The notes beneath the pieces are model-generated. The model ran no database searches. It had not been told where the DNA came from and saw nothing but the letters and a program-made list of their open reading frames with translations. From positions 19,055 to 83,054 of the IMG/VR virus record IMGVR_UViG_3300043403_000051: a stretch of DNA of 64,000 nucleotides; one strand, 5' to 3'. Source of the stretch: a virus. Both the position numbers and the translations under genes were made by a program. Position 1 is the first letter of the stretch. Each line of letters starts with the position of its first letter. This document shows, one piece after another, positions 41,640-52,057 of this stretch.

Positions 41640-43562
41640 ATGAAACGTAGAATAAAAAAATATCAAACCGCAGGTGATAATAATCCTCCATCAAGTGACT
41701 TAGAAAAACTTGTTCGTAGTATAATGGAAGAGTATAAGATTGACCCCAAGAATAAAATTCCTGGTGTTTCACAAACTGAAGCTCCTGATGGTGCATTGTT
41801 AAAATACAACTTTGACAATTCTCTTAACAGGCAATCAAGAAGACAAGGTGGGCCAGAATTTGATAACTTACTTTACTACGGTAACGATAAAAACACAGGC
41901 TCTGATATTTTTAGTTACGACGTAACAACAACAACAAAAGGAGATTATGGTAGTGGAAATATAGGACAAGCTGTTGACGCTATTAGTCCGTTAATTGATG
42001 CAACAACCTTTACTGCAAACAGTATTACTGATATGAAAAATAGAAAACAAAACATGAATAAAAGGTACGAACTTGCACGTACTAATTCACAATACTCACA
42101 AAATGAAAGTGGGTTAAACAACATACCTGCTTATTTTAAAAAAGGTGGTAAAAATAAAAAAGAACCACAGGCTGATGAAACAAACTTCTATGATTGGAAA
42201 AGACCTGGAAATGTAAATAAGGGAACTTGGCAATACGAAGTTGGTAAAATGCCTAATGCAACAGAGGGAAGTTTTGGACAGCAATTAAACATGTTGCAAG
42301 ATATGTATGGAATTAGTGAAAACGATGCGGGTTTTAGAGGTCTTGTTAATGCACAAACATTTGCAGGAACAGATTACGCTAAAGACCCTTACGCACCAGT
42401 TATGACTGCTGACGCACAAGGTAATCAGAAATATAGACCTGTTACAAGAACTATTGATTTCCATAACGCCGACGAAGACATTCAAGAGTATATCAGGCAA
42501 TCAACAGCAGCAAGACTTGGCACTAACAGTAACACAACAGGATTTAGTAAAGTAGGGGAATACAGCAATGGTCAACCTATTGACATGTCACAGTTTGATT
42601 TAAGCAATCAATACTACCTAAGAGATTACGCAGAAAATCCTGATTATAATATGCCTGACCTTTCAGCAGGTATGCCTCTTGATGGTATTACCGATAGATA
42701 TCAACCTATTGATATTCCTTTACACCGTCCTAAAGTACCTATTAAACAAAGAGTACCTGTTCCTCGTAAGCCCACAACACCTGAAAAAACAGCTTCTCCA
42801 ATGAATGTGGATAACGGTTTAATGCCGCCTAACTTACCAACACGAGACAATACGCTAAATAGAGGAAGTGACCTTTACGCTCCAGATGGTTCACTGATTC
42901 CAAAAGAACTTTTAGCAATGGGTAAATATAAAAATGACCCTTCTACATATAATACGGAAATTATGAAACCTGTTTACGATGAAAAAACAGGTGAGGTTAT
43001 TGATATGAAGCCAACTAAAGTATGGAATGGTCAATACAAACAAGATAGATTGAACTGGGGAGATGATTCTGCTCCTTGGCGTGATAAGGACTCAGAAGGA
43101 ATGGCTGTTGATATTGCTTTACTTATTGCAACAGGTGGTATTATGAGTGGCTTAGCTCGTTTGAGTGCAGCAGGTATTCGTGGTGCCGAAGCTGCAAATC
43201 TAATGCAAAAAGCAAAATCTATAAAACTATCAAAAAAGGTAATTGATAACTATTCTAAAATGTCAAAAGGAAGTAAAGTTTGGAAAAGTGGAATCAATGA
43301 ATTAAAAAAATTACCAAGTGAAATAAAAAATATAGCCCCAAAAGTTCCAATAAAACAAATAGGAAATGGTAGAATAATACCAACACCTACACCTATTGGT
43401 AATCTACCTATAGCTAATCCTCAAAAAGGACAATGGATACTTGATAGATTAGGTGTATCAGGTTATCAACAAGGTGGTCATAATATTGGAGATACTATTG
43501 ATGTTTCACCAGATGATATTGCTTATTTAATAGAACAAGGGTACGATTTTGAAATAGACTAA
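41640..43562 (+). CDS. Probable virion cargo protein with N-terminal basic tag (640 aa)
   Basis: A 640-residue protein, Asn/Pro/Asp-rich, largely without predicted globular motif. It begins MKRRIKKYQTAG, a short basic tag also seen in altered form at the start of the two neighbouring genes (MAKYKIYPEGGY and MRIRITAIPKAQMG). This suggests a shared packaging or targeting signal. A hydrophobic helix lies at about residue 488-510 (VDIALLIATGGIMSGLARLS). It ends with ISPDDIAYLIEQGYDFEID, a short motif of crAss-like cargo proteins. ATG 41640 is preferred; ATG 41631, inside the previous gene, is possible. Role in ejection inferred. Confidence 0.55.
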   Translation: MKRRIKKYQTAGDNNPPSSDLEKLVRSIMEEYKIDPKNKIPGVSQTEAPDGALLKYNFDNSLNRQSRRQGGPEFDNLLYYGNDKNTGSDIFSYDVTTTTKGDYGSGNIGQAVDAISPLIDATTFTANSITDMKNRKQNMNKRYELARTNSQYSQNESGLNNIPAYFKKGGKNKKEPQADETNFYDWKRPGNVNKGTWQYEVGKMPNATEGSFGQQLNMLQDMYGISENDAGFRGLVNAQTFAGTDYAKDPYAPVMTADAQGNQKYRPVTRTIDFHNADEDIQEYIRQSTAARLGTNSNTTGFSKVGEYSNGQPIDMSQFDLSNQYYLRDYAENPDYNMPDLSAGMPLDGITDRYQPIDIPLHRPKVPIKQRVPVPRKPTTPEKTASPMNVDNGLMPPNLPTRDNTLNRGSDLYAPDGSLIPKELLAMGKYKNDPSTYNTEIMKPVYDEKTGEVIDMKPTKVWNGQYKQDRLNWGDDSAPWRDKDSEGMAVDIALLIATGGIMSGLARLSAAGIRGAEAANLMQKAKSIKLSKKVIDNYSKMSKGSKVWKSGINELKKLPSEIKNIAPKVPIKQIGNGRIIPTPTPIGNLPIANPQKGQWILDRLGVSGYQQGGHNIGDTIDVSPDDIAYLIEQGYDFEID

Positions 43563-43572
43563 TTTAATTAAA

Positions 43573-44931
43573 ATGAGGATAAGAATTACTGCAATACCAA
43601 AAGCTCAAATGGGATTAGATAATCAAGGAGTTCCACCTGCTGAATTAGAGGCAGGTGAAATCTATTCATCTACGGAAGGAACTATTAACAAAATTTCTGA
43701 TAAGGGGAATACCCATGAAGATGGTGGAGAGATTGTGCTTGATGCAGATAGAATTTTAGAGGATACTTCTGATAAAAGAACGGATGTGGCATCTAAAAAT
43801 TTAAAAGTATTACCAGAAGAACTTAAAGATTCTTTTGGAGTAACTGTTAAAAAACCAGTAACCCATTCAAAAGCATTTGAAATTGTTTCTGCATACTATG
43901 AAAAGAAAGCAAAAAAGATTGAAAATGTTTTAAAGAAAAATAAAAAATCAATAAATTGGAATGATAAATATGCAGAGAATAGCTTAAATATAAATGCAAA
44001 AAATCTACAATCTATCCCAACAGACCAAAGTATTTTTGATACATTGTTTGAAATACAAGAGGCTAAAAAAGCACCTGTTAGTCAAGAAGGTATGCCTATG
44101 GCTCAATATGGTTGGAATAACAAAGTTCTTAATAGTGCTGTTGACTATGCAAAGAAACATCCAAAAGGTGTTGGTATGCAACCATCTTATCAAGCACCCC
44201 CTCCAATATTAAATGACTATAACGCAGATTTGCAATGGTTTAATACTGCTGGCCCATTAATGGGTATTATGGATTCTGCAAGACGTGGGTCTACTCAATA
44301 TTTTGGACAGGAGTCATCCCCCTACACACCGAAGTACGCAACAGCAGAACCTTATCTGCAACGCAATCAATCTGACTATAACGCAGCTATGCAGGGTCTT
44401 GATGGAACAGGTATAGGTAACGCTAACAGAGCAAATTTATATGCTCAAAAATGGTTAGCTAATCAGCAAGCTTTTGGACAAGTTGACCAAATGAATACCT
44501 CTATTGGTAATACTGCTGCCGCAGCAGAAGCTACTCGTAGAACAAATCAATCTGTAAATAACCGTATTAATATGGGTGATTTTGATAATAGATTCCTTAG
44601 TTCTATTGAGGCACAAAGATTACAAAAGAATACATCATGGGATAATCTTTTCTCAACTATTGGCGCACATAATAAGCATCTTACAGAAGGAGATTTGATA
44701 ATGTCAATGTACCAATACTTTAACCAACAAGGTGACTATAATGGAAATCAAGTAAGGTTTAATAATGGTTTTGGTAAATCTAATAAGTCATCTTCTGACG
44801 TAGAGACAATCCCTATAAGAAGTAAATACAATGCATTAGATGCCTATGTAACAACTTTACGTGACCAAAGAGGTAATAGACGAGCAATTCGTACAGAGCA
44901 ACCCCCTAAAAAAACAGCTACTTTTAGATAA
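43573..44931 (+). CDS. Probable virion cargo/assembly protein (452 aa)
   Basis: A 452-residue protein. Residues 25-85 hold a conserved pattern (AELEAGEIYSSTEGTINKI, then THEDGGEIVLDADRILEDTSDKR) known to me from structural genes of Bacteroidota phages and crAss-like genomes. The second half is Asn/Gln/Ala-rich and helical. Begins with the same kind of short basic tag as its upstream neighbour. A promoter follows its stop, so it ends this operon. Probably an ejected or inner-head protein; no enzyme motif. Confidence 0.55.
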   Translation: MRIRITAIPKAQMGLDNQGVPPAELEAGEIYSSTEGTINKISDKGNTHEDGGEIVLDADRILEDTSDKRTDVASKNLKVLPEELKDSFGVTVKKPVTHSKAFEIVSAYYEKKAKKIENVLKKNKKSINWNDKYAENSLNINAKNLQSIPTDQSIFDTLFEIQEAKKAPVSQEGMPMAQYGWNNKVLNSAVDYAKKHPKGVGMQPSYQAPPPILNDYNADLQWFNTAGPLMGIMDSARRGSTQYFGQESSPYTPKYATAEPYLQRNQSDYNAAMQGLDGTGIGNANRANLYAQKWLANQQAFGQVDQMNTSIGNTAAAAEATRRTNQSVNNRINMGDFDNRFLSSIEAQRLQKNTSWDNLFSTIGAHNKHLTEGDLIMSMYQYFNQQGDYNGNQVRFNNGFGKSNKSSSDVETIPIRSKYNALDAYVTTLRDQRGNRRAIRTEQPPKKTATFR

Positions 44932-44949
44932 TCATATCTCATTATCTCT

Positions 44950-44980
44950 TTTGCATTCATTTTAATTATCCGTATCTTTG
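44950..44980 (+). promoter_or_regulatory. Promoter of the giant cargo genes
   Basis: TTTG (44950-44953), 19-base spacer, TATCTTTG (44973-44980). ATG of the 839-residue protein is 21 bases downstream. Confidence 0.75.
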
Positions 44981-45001
44981 CATTAATTATTTTCAATTAT
45001 T

Positions 45002-47521
45002 ATGATTTCTAACGTATCACAAGTATATAAATCAAATCCTTATATTCCACCAGTAGATTTAAATCTATTAAACTCTGTGTTGGCAATTAAGGAAAACTCA
45101 TTCAAAACAAATGCTGCACAAATACAGCAAGATATTGATACGTTTTCTGGTCTTGACGTTATAAGGGATGTTGATAAAGAATATTTATCTAAAAAAGTTA
45201 ATAATGTTGTATCACAAATTAATGGTCTTGGGGGTGTAGATTTATCAAATGCTGCTGTATCTTCACAGCTATCTTCAATGGCATCTACAATAGGACAAGA
45301 TTCTAATATCATTAATGCATCAACTTCCACTAAACTTATAAGAGGTCTTACTACAGCTTATGATAAAATGAAGACTGACCCTAAGATGAAAGGGATATAT
45401 AGTGATGTTAATTATCAATATGATATGCAAAATGTAAATTCTTATTTACAAAGCACAGATATAAATGCTTCATATAATGGCACATCTACACCAACTCCTT
45501 ATACTGATATTGATAAGAAAATAGCGGCTGAATTAAAAAGCATGAAAGCTAACCTTGTAAAAGATATTAGTAATCCTGGAATGTATATTGAAACAACTAC
45601 AAACAAAAGACTTTCATATGATGACGTTTTTGAGGCTGCAAAACAAAGAGTTCTTACTGACCCCGCATCATTAGGACAAGCGCAAAGAAACGCTTGGTTC
45701 TTTGGTAAAGATAGAGACCCTCAACAAGTTGTCGGAGAATTATATCAGGTTGGTGACCAAAAAATACAAAGAGCAGAAGAACAACTAAAAATATTTCAAC
45801 AAAGAAAAGCATTATCTGTTAATGACCCTACTACACAAAAAGATGCAGAAGAATCAATAACAAAATTAAACTCCTTTATTAAAAACCAAAAACTTTATTT
45901 AGAGGATTTAAAAACAAATGGTATAAAGAAATATCAAGAAGCTCCTGAACAATATCACATGGATGCTTACTTAAATAATTTTGCTGATGGTATGGCTCGT
46001 TTATATTCTTTTAACGAAAGTTCAAGAGATGTTAAAGCTGATACTGCAAAACTAATGCAAGGTAGACTGATGATGGAAGGTTTAAAAAGCGGATACGCTG
46101 TAAACTTTGACCCTATAAGTGGTTTACCTGTATTTACATTTGACCCGAAATTAAAAGCACAAGCTGGTAAAGGTTCAGGTGATGGTAAAGGTGGAGCAGG
46201 GAATACAGGATATATTGATACAACAATATCTAATTATGGATATGATATATCATCTGACCCCGAAGGTACATTTAGAGTAACCCCTGAAAAACTTGCAGAA
46301 GAAACAAGCATGCTTGCTACAAAAAAACAAGATTTAATAACAACATACTTAAAAGAAATAAGTAATTACCGCCCTGAATTAAAAGATATGTTTACCAAAG
46401 ACCTAATTGACAAACTTGTTAATTATGGTAAAGGTAAAAATTCAAATGATACCTCACTGGGAGTAGAAGATTTGGAGATGATAAATGACCCTTCTGCTAA
46501 AGGATTAACTGAAGCACAAAGAACATTTGTTAAGACTGCATGGGAAGGATGGAAGACAAAAGCTCTTGGGGGAGTAGGGGGTGTTAAAAATCTACCCGAA
46601 GGTATGAATGAAGTATTCGACCAAATACAAGAGATTGATAACAGGCAAAACTTAAATACTGTTGTAATTAAAAAAGGTGTTAATGAACTTGGTTCAAAAA
46701 TTGGATTAACAAAAGAAGAACAAAAAGCATATGAAGACTTTTTAGTTACTCGTCCTGACGCATGGGAAATATCGGCAGGTAGAGCATTAGGTGAAGCTAA
46801 CTTTGATTTTTTAGCAAGTATATTTACAGGACTTTCTCCAAGAGTTTCAGCAAATTTGCAAAATGTATTTGAGAAGTTGGATAAATCTAAAAAAGAAGAT
46901 AAAGAAGAATTTTGGAACAACCTATCGAAAAGAATGATTCCTAAATCAGCATCAGTTGTTAATTTAGAAAATGACCAAGGCTTTCAAGATTATATAATTT
47001 CACAATATACAAAAGAAAAAGGTAACGAAGCATTTCCTGGAACACCAGGCCAAATCAAAAGTGGGCAATTAATAAAAAATTATGCAGGAAAACCTGGTGG
47101 AGAGTGGATGTTTGTTTTTACACTACCTGTTGGTAAAAAAGGTGAACAATCTACAAGTGCTCCAATATATGTTCCTGTTAGTAATGAAACAGCAAAAAGA
47201 TTTGGTATGCAAACATTAAGTCCTAAATATGAAAATATAGAGAGGGAAATTGATTATAATGAAGGAGTATCTTTTGATAGAGTTCTTTCAAATTCAAGAG
47301 GATTCTCTGGGACATTCAGAGTTGCACGAAGACCAGGAGTAGGTGGATATGATGTTCAGGTAAAATACCTTGACAGTTCAGGAAAACCCGCTACAAGGGT
47401 ACTCGTAAGCTCATTACAAACACCCTCTGATGCATTATCAACAGCCGAGAAGTTTGTTTATGAATTTCAAGGAACAAGAGAACAACTTTTAGAAGAGTTA
47501 AATAAGAAGTTAAATCAATAA
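45002..47521 (+). CDS. Large helical probable virion cargo protein (839 aa)
   Basis: An 839-residue protein, mainly helical in its first 380 residues (SQVYKSNPYIPPVDLNLLN and following), with a Gly-rich linker at about 385-405 (KGSGDGKGGAGNTGY) and a C-terminal beta-rich third. No enzymatic motif. It is the first of three genes coupled by TAATG or nearly so, with 1511 and 2757 residue partners. In crAss-like phages such sets are cargo proteins stored in the head or tail and ejected into the host. That role is inferred from position and size. Confidence 0.6.
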   Translation: MISNVSQVYKSNPYIPPVDLNLLNSVLAIKENSFKTNAAQIQQDIDTFSGLDVIRDVDKEYLSKKVNNVVSQINGLGGVDLSNAAVSSQLSSMASTIGQDSNIINASTSTKLIRGLTTAYDKMKTDPKMKGIYSDVNYQYDMQNVNSYLQSTDINASYNGTSTPTPYTDIDKKIAAELKSMKANLVKDISNPGMYIETTTNKRLSYDDVFEAAKQRVLTDPASLGQAQRNAWFFGKDRDPQQVVGELYQVGDQKIQRAEEQLKIFQQRKALSVNDPTTQKDAEESITKLNSFIKNQKLYLEDLKTNGIKKYQEAPEQYHMDAYLNNFADGMARLYSFNESSRDVKADTAKLMQGRLMMEGLKSGYAVNFDPISGLPVFTFDPKLKAQAGKGSGDGKGGAGNTGYIDTTISNYGYDISSDPEGTFRVTPEKLAEETSMLATKKQDLITTYLKEISNYRPELKDMFTKDLIDKLVNYGKGKNSNDTSLGVEDLEMINDPSAKGLTEAQRTFVKTAWEGWKTKALGGVGGVKNLPEGMNEVFDQIQEIDNRQNLNTVVIKKGVNELGSKIGLTKEEQKAYEDFLVTRPDAWEISAGRALGEANFDFLASIFTGLSPRVSANLQNVFEKLDKSKKEDKEEFWNNLSKRMIPKSASVVNLENDQGFQDYIISQYTKEKGNEAFPGTPGQIKSGQLIKNYAGKPGGEWMFVFTLPVGKKGEQSTSAPIYVPVSNETAKRFGMQTLSPKYENIEREIDYNEGVSFDRVLSNSRGFSGTFRVARRPGVGGYDVQVKYLDSSGKPATRVLVSSLQTPSDALSTAEKFVYEFQGTREQLLEELNKKLNQ

Positions 47522-50500
47522 TGGCATATCAACCACAATATCCAAATACGGTAGAACCAAGTGTATCAAACATTAATCTACCACAAGCTCCAAGTCAACC
47601 AACCAGTTTGGTTGATTCTGCATTAAATAAAGCCTTGTATGCTACAGGGCAGGATATGTCCTTATCTACAAATAGATTTCTTCAACCTTTAAAAGTTGAT
47701 TTAATCCCCACATTAAGATATGATAGCGCAGACATAGGTTATAATCCATTTGACCAAAACCTTGAGAATAAATATGCCGAAGAACAAGGCGTAATTAAAT
47801 ACGTGGGTTCAAACCTTGCAAAGACAGTAGGTGATTTTGGTGGTGCATTTATTAATTCAATTGCATTTATTCCAACAGCAGTTGGTTCACTTGCAACAGG
47901 TAATGGTTTGGATTGGTTAAAAGATAATGAATTAAGCAATTCAATAAATGACTGGAGTGACTCGCTTGACCAAATGCTTCCCACATATAAAACGCATTAC
48001 CAAGAAGATAATCCTTTCTTGTCAACTTTTACTTCGTTTAGAGGGTTTAGTGATTTTACAAGAATTATAGGTTATACAGCAGGTGCACTTGTCGGAGCAT
48101 CTGTGGCTGCAAGTTTAACAGGTGGGGCAGGTCTTACTTCTCTTGCACAAGTACCTTTAAATATATCAAGAATCGCATCATCATCAGGTAGATTTTTATC
48201 AGGTGGTTCTAAAGCATTAAATTTATTTAATGAATCTGTGGCAGCAGGTAAAACCTTACCAAAAGCTATATTGGATGGAGCTAAGGCCATTAAAGCAATA
48301 GATAAACTTAAATATGAGTTTATTATGTTTAACTCGGCAGGTGCTGAGGCTATGATGGAAACTACTCGTGGGTATGGTTCTACAATGTCAAGGCTTAAAG
48401 AAGACTATAGGAATAAATATAACTTAGAGCCAACAAAAGCAGAGATAGAGCAAATGGAAGAACTTGCTCAAAGTGCTCACAATGCACAGTTCCTTGGAAA
48501 CATGGCTTTACTCTACACAACAAATAAATTAACATTTGGTGAATTCTTTAAACCAACATCTGTTGTAAAAAATGAAATCACTAAAGATATAGGTGGAAAG
48601 CTATCATTAAAAGTTTCAAAAGAAAATCTTAACTTAGTAGAAGCAGTTGTTAAAGAACCTAAGACAGGGTTTAAAGGATTTATTCAAAAAGGTAGAGGTG
48701 TTACACAAACTGTTGGAAAAGCTTTGTGGAAGAACGCACCAGAAGCTATTGAGGAAGGTGTACAGTATGGTTTGGAAACAGGTGTAACTGATTACGCTAC
48801 TCGCAAGTACAATAAAGATGATATATTATTTGTAGATAATTTATGGAAGTCATCTGCAACTGGTGTTAAAAGTGCCCTCTTTACAGAAGAGGGTCAACAA
48901 GGAATGTTCTATGGATTATTACTTGGTGGTGTTGTTGGTGGATTAAAGAGTATGCGTAGAAGAAAATCGGGTGCTGCTAATGATGCACAAATAGCTGCAC
49001 AAACAGTAAGTGAATTAAATGCTTATAATCCTGCAAGTTTATTTAATATTAAACACGAAGAAGCTGTTGTAGGTACATCATTAAAGAATTCTATGAGGGA
49101 TGCTTTAGAGAATGATGATATGTTTAGATATAGAAACTTGAAACACCAAGCTTTATTTAATTATGTTAACGCAGGGTTAAAATCTGGTCACTTTGATTTA
49201 CAACAAGATAGATTAAAGATGGCAAAAGAGTTGGAGGGTGAAGCTTTCCAAGAAATGTTTGGATATGAGTTTACAAATTCTAATAGAAGAACAGCTAACG
49301 AGTATATAGATAAAATTGTTGCTGAAACAGAGATTATTAAAACTAATATTGAAAATGTAGATACAATATTTAAAAATCCCCACAATCCTAATAAAGAACC
49401 GATAAAATATAAAATATACGAAGATTATAAAGATTCGTTAAAACTTTCCTTATCAGAAATAAAAGATAAGAAGAAAAGAATAGACCAACTTAAATCAGAA
49501 CTATCTGATACCTATCCAAATCTATCTCCTAATGATGCTTTACATTTTACAAATAATGTTGGGTATCTTACAAAGATGCAGGAAATAAGTGATAGAATAT
49601 CTGAGTTAAAAGAGTTAGAACGTGAAACATCTACATCAAAAATACTATCAAAAGATTTTGAAACAGAGAGAGAGTTTTTAGAAAAACAATGGGAGTTACT
49701 TAATGAAGGTAAAGAAAAACCTGAACCTAAGCACCTAAAAGATATTTTTAATTACTACACCAATGGTAAAAAAGTTCCACAATCAGGACTTGAATCTTTA
49801 AATGATGATGATATTTCAAATATTTATAATACTGCTTATGATATAGAAAAGTTATCTATTGGCGCAGAGCTTGGCACAGTGGCTTATAACTATCTTCGTA
49901 ATGGAGAATCTTATCTTGACTTTCAGGATAAGATTATGTCAAGAATGAATAGTCTTGATAAATCTGTTAAAGAACTTCCTGATGGAACTATGGTTGTTGA
50001 TGATGATGAAAAAATCAAACAGCAAGATAAGGAAGTAAGAGAAGCAATTAAAGAAAAAAAGATTATTGCTGAAGCTGAAAATTTAATAGAAGCGATAGAG
50101 AGCGACCCTACTTTGAAAAAAGAAGGTACTACAAAAGCTGATATTGAGAAACTTATTCAAATTGCTAAAAAAGAAGAAGCAGGTACTCCCTTAACAGAGG
50201 AAGAAAAAGATGTAAAAGAAGAAAAACCTAAATCTTATGAGGCTGTAAAAGTAGCTAAGGATATAGTTGAGGAAGAGGATACAAAAAAAGCAGATAAAAA
50301 AGCAGCAGACGAGGAAGATATTAATACTCCTACAGAGGAAGAATTAAAAGCTCAAGAGGATTTATTTGAAGATATTAGAAGTACAGGCCCACAACAAAAA
50401 GGAAATATTGAAAATCCTGTAAGTATTAATCCTGATACAAATACAAATATTAAAGGGGGTGAGCTTGATATCAGAACGGTGCTTACAAAAGCATATACTG

Positions 50501-52056
50501 CTGCATGGGATAATCAAACTGAAAATCTTTGGGATTATATGTTTAAAAGACAAAGACGTGGATTTGCAGATACTATTAAAATAGGTGTATCTAAATCAAC
50601 TAAGGGTCGTTCAGAAAAAGATAAAAATCCAATTGTACCTGGAAAAAATATATATAAATCTGGCTATGCAACAGACGTAGTTATTTATGATGGAACTAAG
50701 CCAATGGGTTACATGGTTCCTGCAAATTCCTTATTCTTTAAAAGGGGAACAGAACTATTACCATTTATACAAATAACTGAAGAAGAATTTTTAGAATCTT
50801 TTCCAAACACTGATTACAATTCTTTTATGGCTACTTTAAATAGCTATACTACAATGTGGAATGAGTTAATGAATAAAGTTGATAAAGATATATATGAGGG
50901 AGAAAAAGAAACTTTATTTACTGGTAAATCCCTGCAACCACTTTTTAGGATAAAACCTATATATGGTTCACAACATACTCATACTGATAATACAATTACA
51001 AATACTATTGGTGATTTAAAATATCAGAATAGAGGTTCTGCAATTATATCTATACCAGGTGGGTGGGATTTTAAATCACAAAAACCAATTCGTATAGGTA
51101 CACCTTTTGTAGTTGAGGAATCACGTTATACAAAAGATGAATTAAATGATATTTATAATCATATAAATAGTCCATCTTTTCAAAAATTATCAAATATATT
51201 AAATAGTAGATATTTATATCTTGATAAGTTACCAAATGGTAAGTTTACTATTTTTAGAGCAAGACCTATTACACAAATAGAGGGTGATAAGAAAAAAATA
51301 TTTGAAGTTTTAAAAACAGGAACACCCGCTGAGTTTATGACTCTTATGGGTTCTACTTATATTACTGATAGTAGGAAAACTCACTCTGGTACTTCTATAA
51401 AGTTTAGTATGATAGAAGATGGTTCAACCCTTCAATTAAAAGTAATTAATAGTACAGTACGTGCTAATCCTGTGTATTTTGATATATTTATCAGTAGAGA
51501 TGAGATAGGGGAGATGGGTAATCTTAATGATTTAGTAGCTGTTGTAAATCAAAAAATAAATGAAATTAAGCAAGATAAATTAAATAGTCAAGCTGTGGCT
51601 GCTACTTTATTAAATGTAAGATTACAAGAATCTGATTTTAGAGTAAATATTTTAAATGACGATTCTGCTAAATTTGATAAGTTAAAAACACAACTAACTG
51701 TACCTACATATAAATATCAGTATCGTTATTTTGGTATGGAGATTGTTCCAACAAATTCTGGTAATATCACTCCTGATACAAACAATGATGTTGAACAAAC
51801 AGAGGAAACCGAAGAACCAAAAGCTCCCACAGAAGCTTTTACCGCTACAAAGATTATGGAATACATGGAAGTTATAAATAAGTTAAAATCTATGAACACT
51901 AAAGATAGTCTAAAGAAAGCAAAAGAACTTGATGAAAGATTAGATAAGACAACAGATGAATATAAGAAGGCTGAATTCATCCATAAGAAATTTGATAATA
52001 TTATAGAACAACTAAAAGGACTTGGGTCAAATGGCCAAGTACAAGTAAAATGTTAA
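47521..52056 (+). CDS. Giant probable cargo/ejection protein with membrane segments (1511 aa)
   Basis: A 1511-residue protein. Residues 75-240 are hydrophobic and glycine/alanine-rich (AGALVGASVAASLTGGAG at about 187-205), likely membrane-active on ejection. A further hydrophobic stretch (FYGLLLGGVVGGLKSM) lies near 460-475. Residues about 810-980 are very acidic and Lys-rich (EEAGTPLTEEEKDVKEEK), possibly disordered and near a coiled coil. The C-terminal third is mixed. No DxDGD polymerase motif or HExxH is seen. Overlaps the previous stop (TAATG). The start (PQYPNTVEPSVSNINLPQ) is low-complexity. Analogous giant proteins of crAss-like phages include virion RNA polymerase chains; this one cannot be assigned to that role from its sequence. 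Confidence 0.6.
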   Translation: MAYQPQYPNTVEPSVSNINLPQAPSQPTSLVDSALNKALYATGQDMSLSTNRFLQPLKVDLIPTLRYDSADIGYNPFDQNLENKYAEEQGVIKYVGSNLAKTVGDFGGAFINSIAFIPTAVGSLATGNGLDWLKDNELSNSINDWSDSLDQMLPTYKTHYQEDNPFLSTFTSFRGFSDFTRIIGYTAGALVGASVAASLTGGAGLTSLAQVPLNISRIASSSGRFLSGGSKALNLFNESVAAGKTLPKAILDGAKAIKAIDKLKYEFIMFNSAGAEAMMETTRGYGSTMSRLKEDYRNKYNLEPTKAEIEQMEELAQSAHNAQFLGNMALLYTTNKLTFGEFFKPTSVVKNEITKDIGGKLSLKVSKENLNLVEAVVKEPKTGFKGFIQKGRGVTQTVGKALWKNAPEAIEEGVQYGLETGVTDYATRKYNKDDILFVDNLWKSSATGVKSALFTEEGQQGMFYGLLLGGVVGGLKSMRRRKSGAANDAQIAAQTVSELNAYNPASLFNIKHEEAVVGTSLKNSMRDALENDDMFRYRNLKHQALFNYVNAGLKSGHFDLQQDRLKMAKELEGEAFQEMFGYEFTNSNRRTANEYIDKIVAETEIIKTNIENVDTIFKNPHNPNKEPIKYKIYEDYKDSLKLSLSEIKDKKKRIDQLKSELSDTYPNLSPNDALHFTNNVGYLTKMQEISDRISELKELERETSTSKILSKDFETEREFLEKQWELLNEGKEKPEPKHLKDIFNYYTNGKKVPQSGLESLNDDDISNIYNTAYDIEKLSIGAELGTVAYNYLRNGESYLDFQDKIMSRMNSLDKSVKELPDGTMVVDDDEKIKQQDKEVREAIKEKKIIAEAENLIEAIESDPTLKKEGTTKADIEKLIQIAKKEEAGTPLTEEEKDVKEEKPKSYEAVKVAKDIVEEEDTKKADKKAADEEDINTPTEEELKAQEDLFEDIRSTGPQQKGNIENPVSINPDTNTNIKGGELDIRTVLTKAYTAAWDNQTENLWDYMFKRQRRGFADTIKIGVSKSTKGRSEKDKNPIVPGKNIYKSGYATDVVIYDGTKPMGYMVPANSLFFKRGTELLPFIQITEEEFLESFPNTDYNSFMATLNSYTTMWNELMNKVDKDIYEGEKETLFTGKSLQPLFRIKPIYGSQHTHTDNTITNTIGDLKYQNRGSAIISIPGGWDFKSQKPIRIGTPFVVEESRYTKDELNDIYNHINSPSFQKLSNILNSRYLYLDKLPNGKFTIFRARPITQIEGDKKKIFEVLKTGTPAEFMTLMGSTYITDSRKTHSGTSIKFSMIEDGSTLQLKVINSTVRANPVYFDIFISRDEIGEMGNLNDLVAVVNQKINEIKQDKLNSQAVAATLLNVRLQESDFRVNILNDDSAKFDKLKTQLTVPTYKYQYRYFGMEIVPTNSGNITPDTNNDVEQTEETEEPKAPTEAFTATKIMEYMEVINKLKSMNTKDSLKKAKELDERLDKTTDEYKKAEFIHKKFDNIIEQLKGLGSNGQVQVKC

Positions 52057-52057
52057 T

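Noticed and set aside
46423-46920. Minus-strand open frame of 165 residues
   Set aside because: Opposite the 839-residue protein, with composition of an antisense shadow and no promoter.
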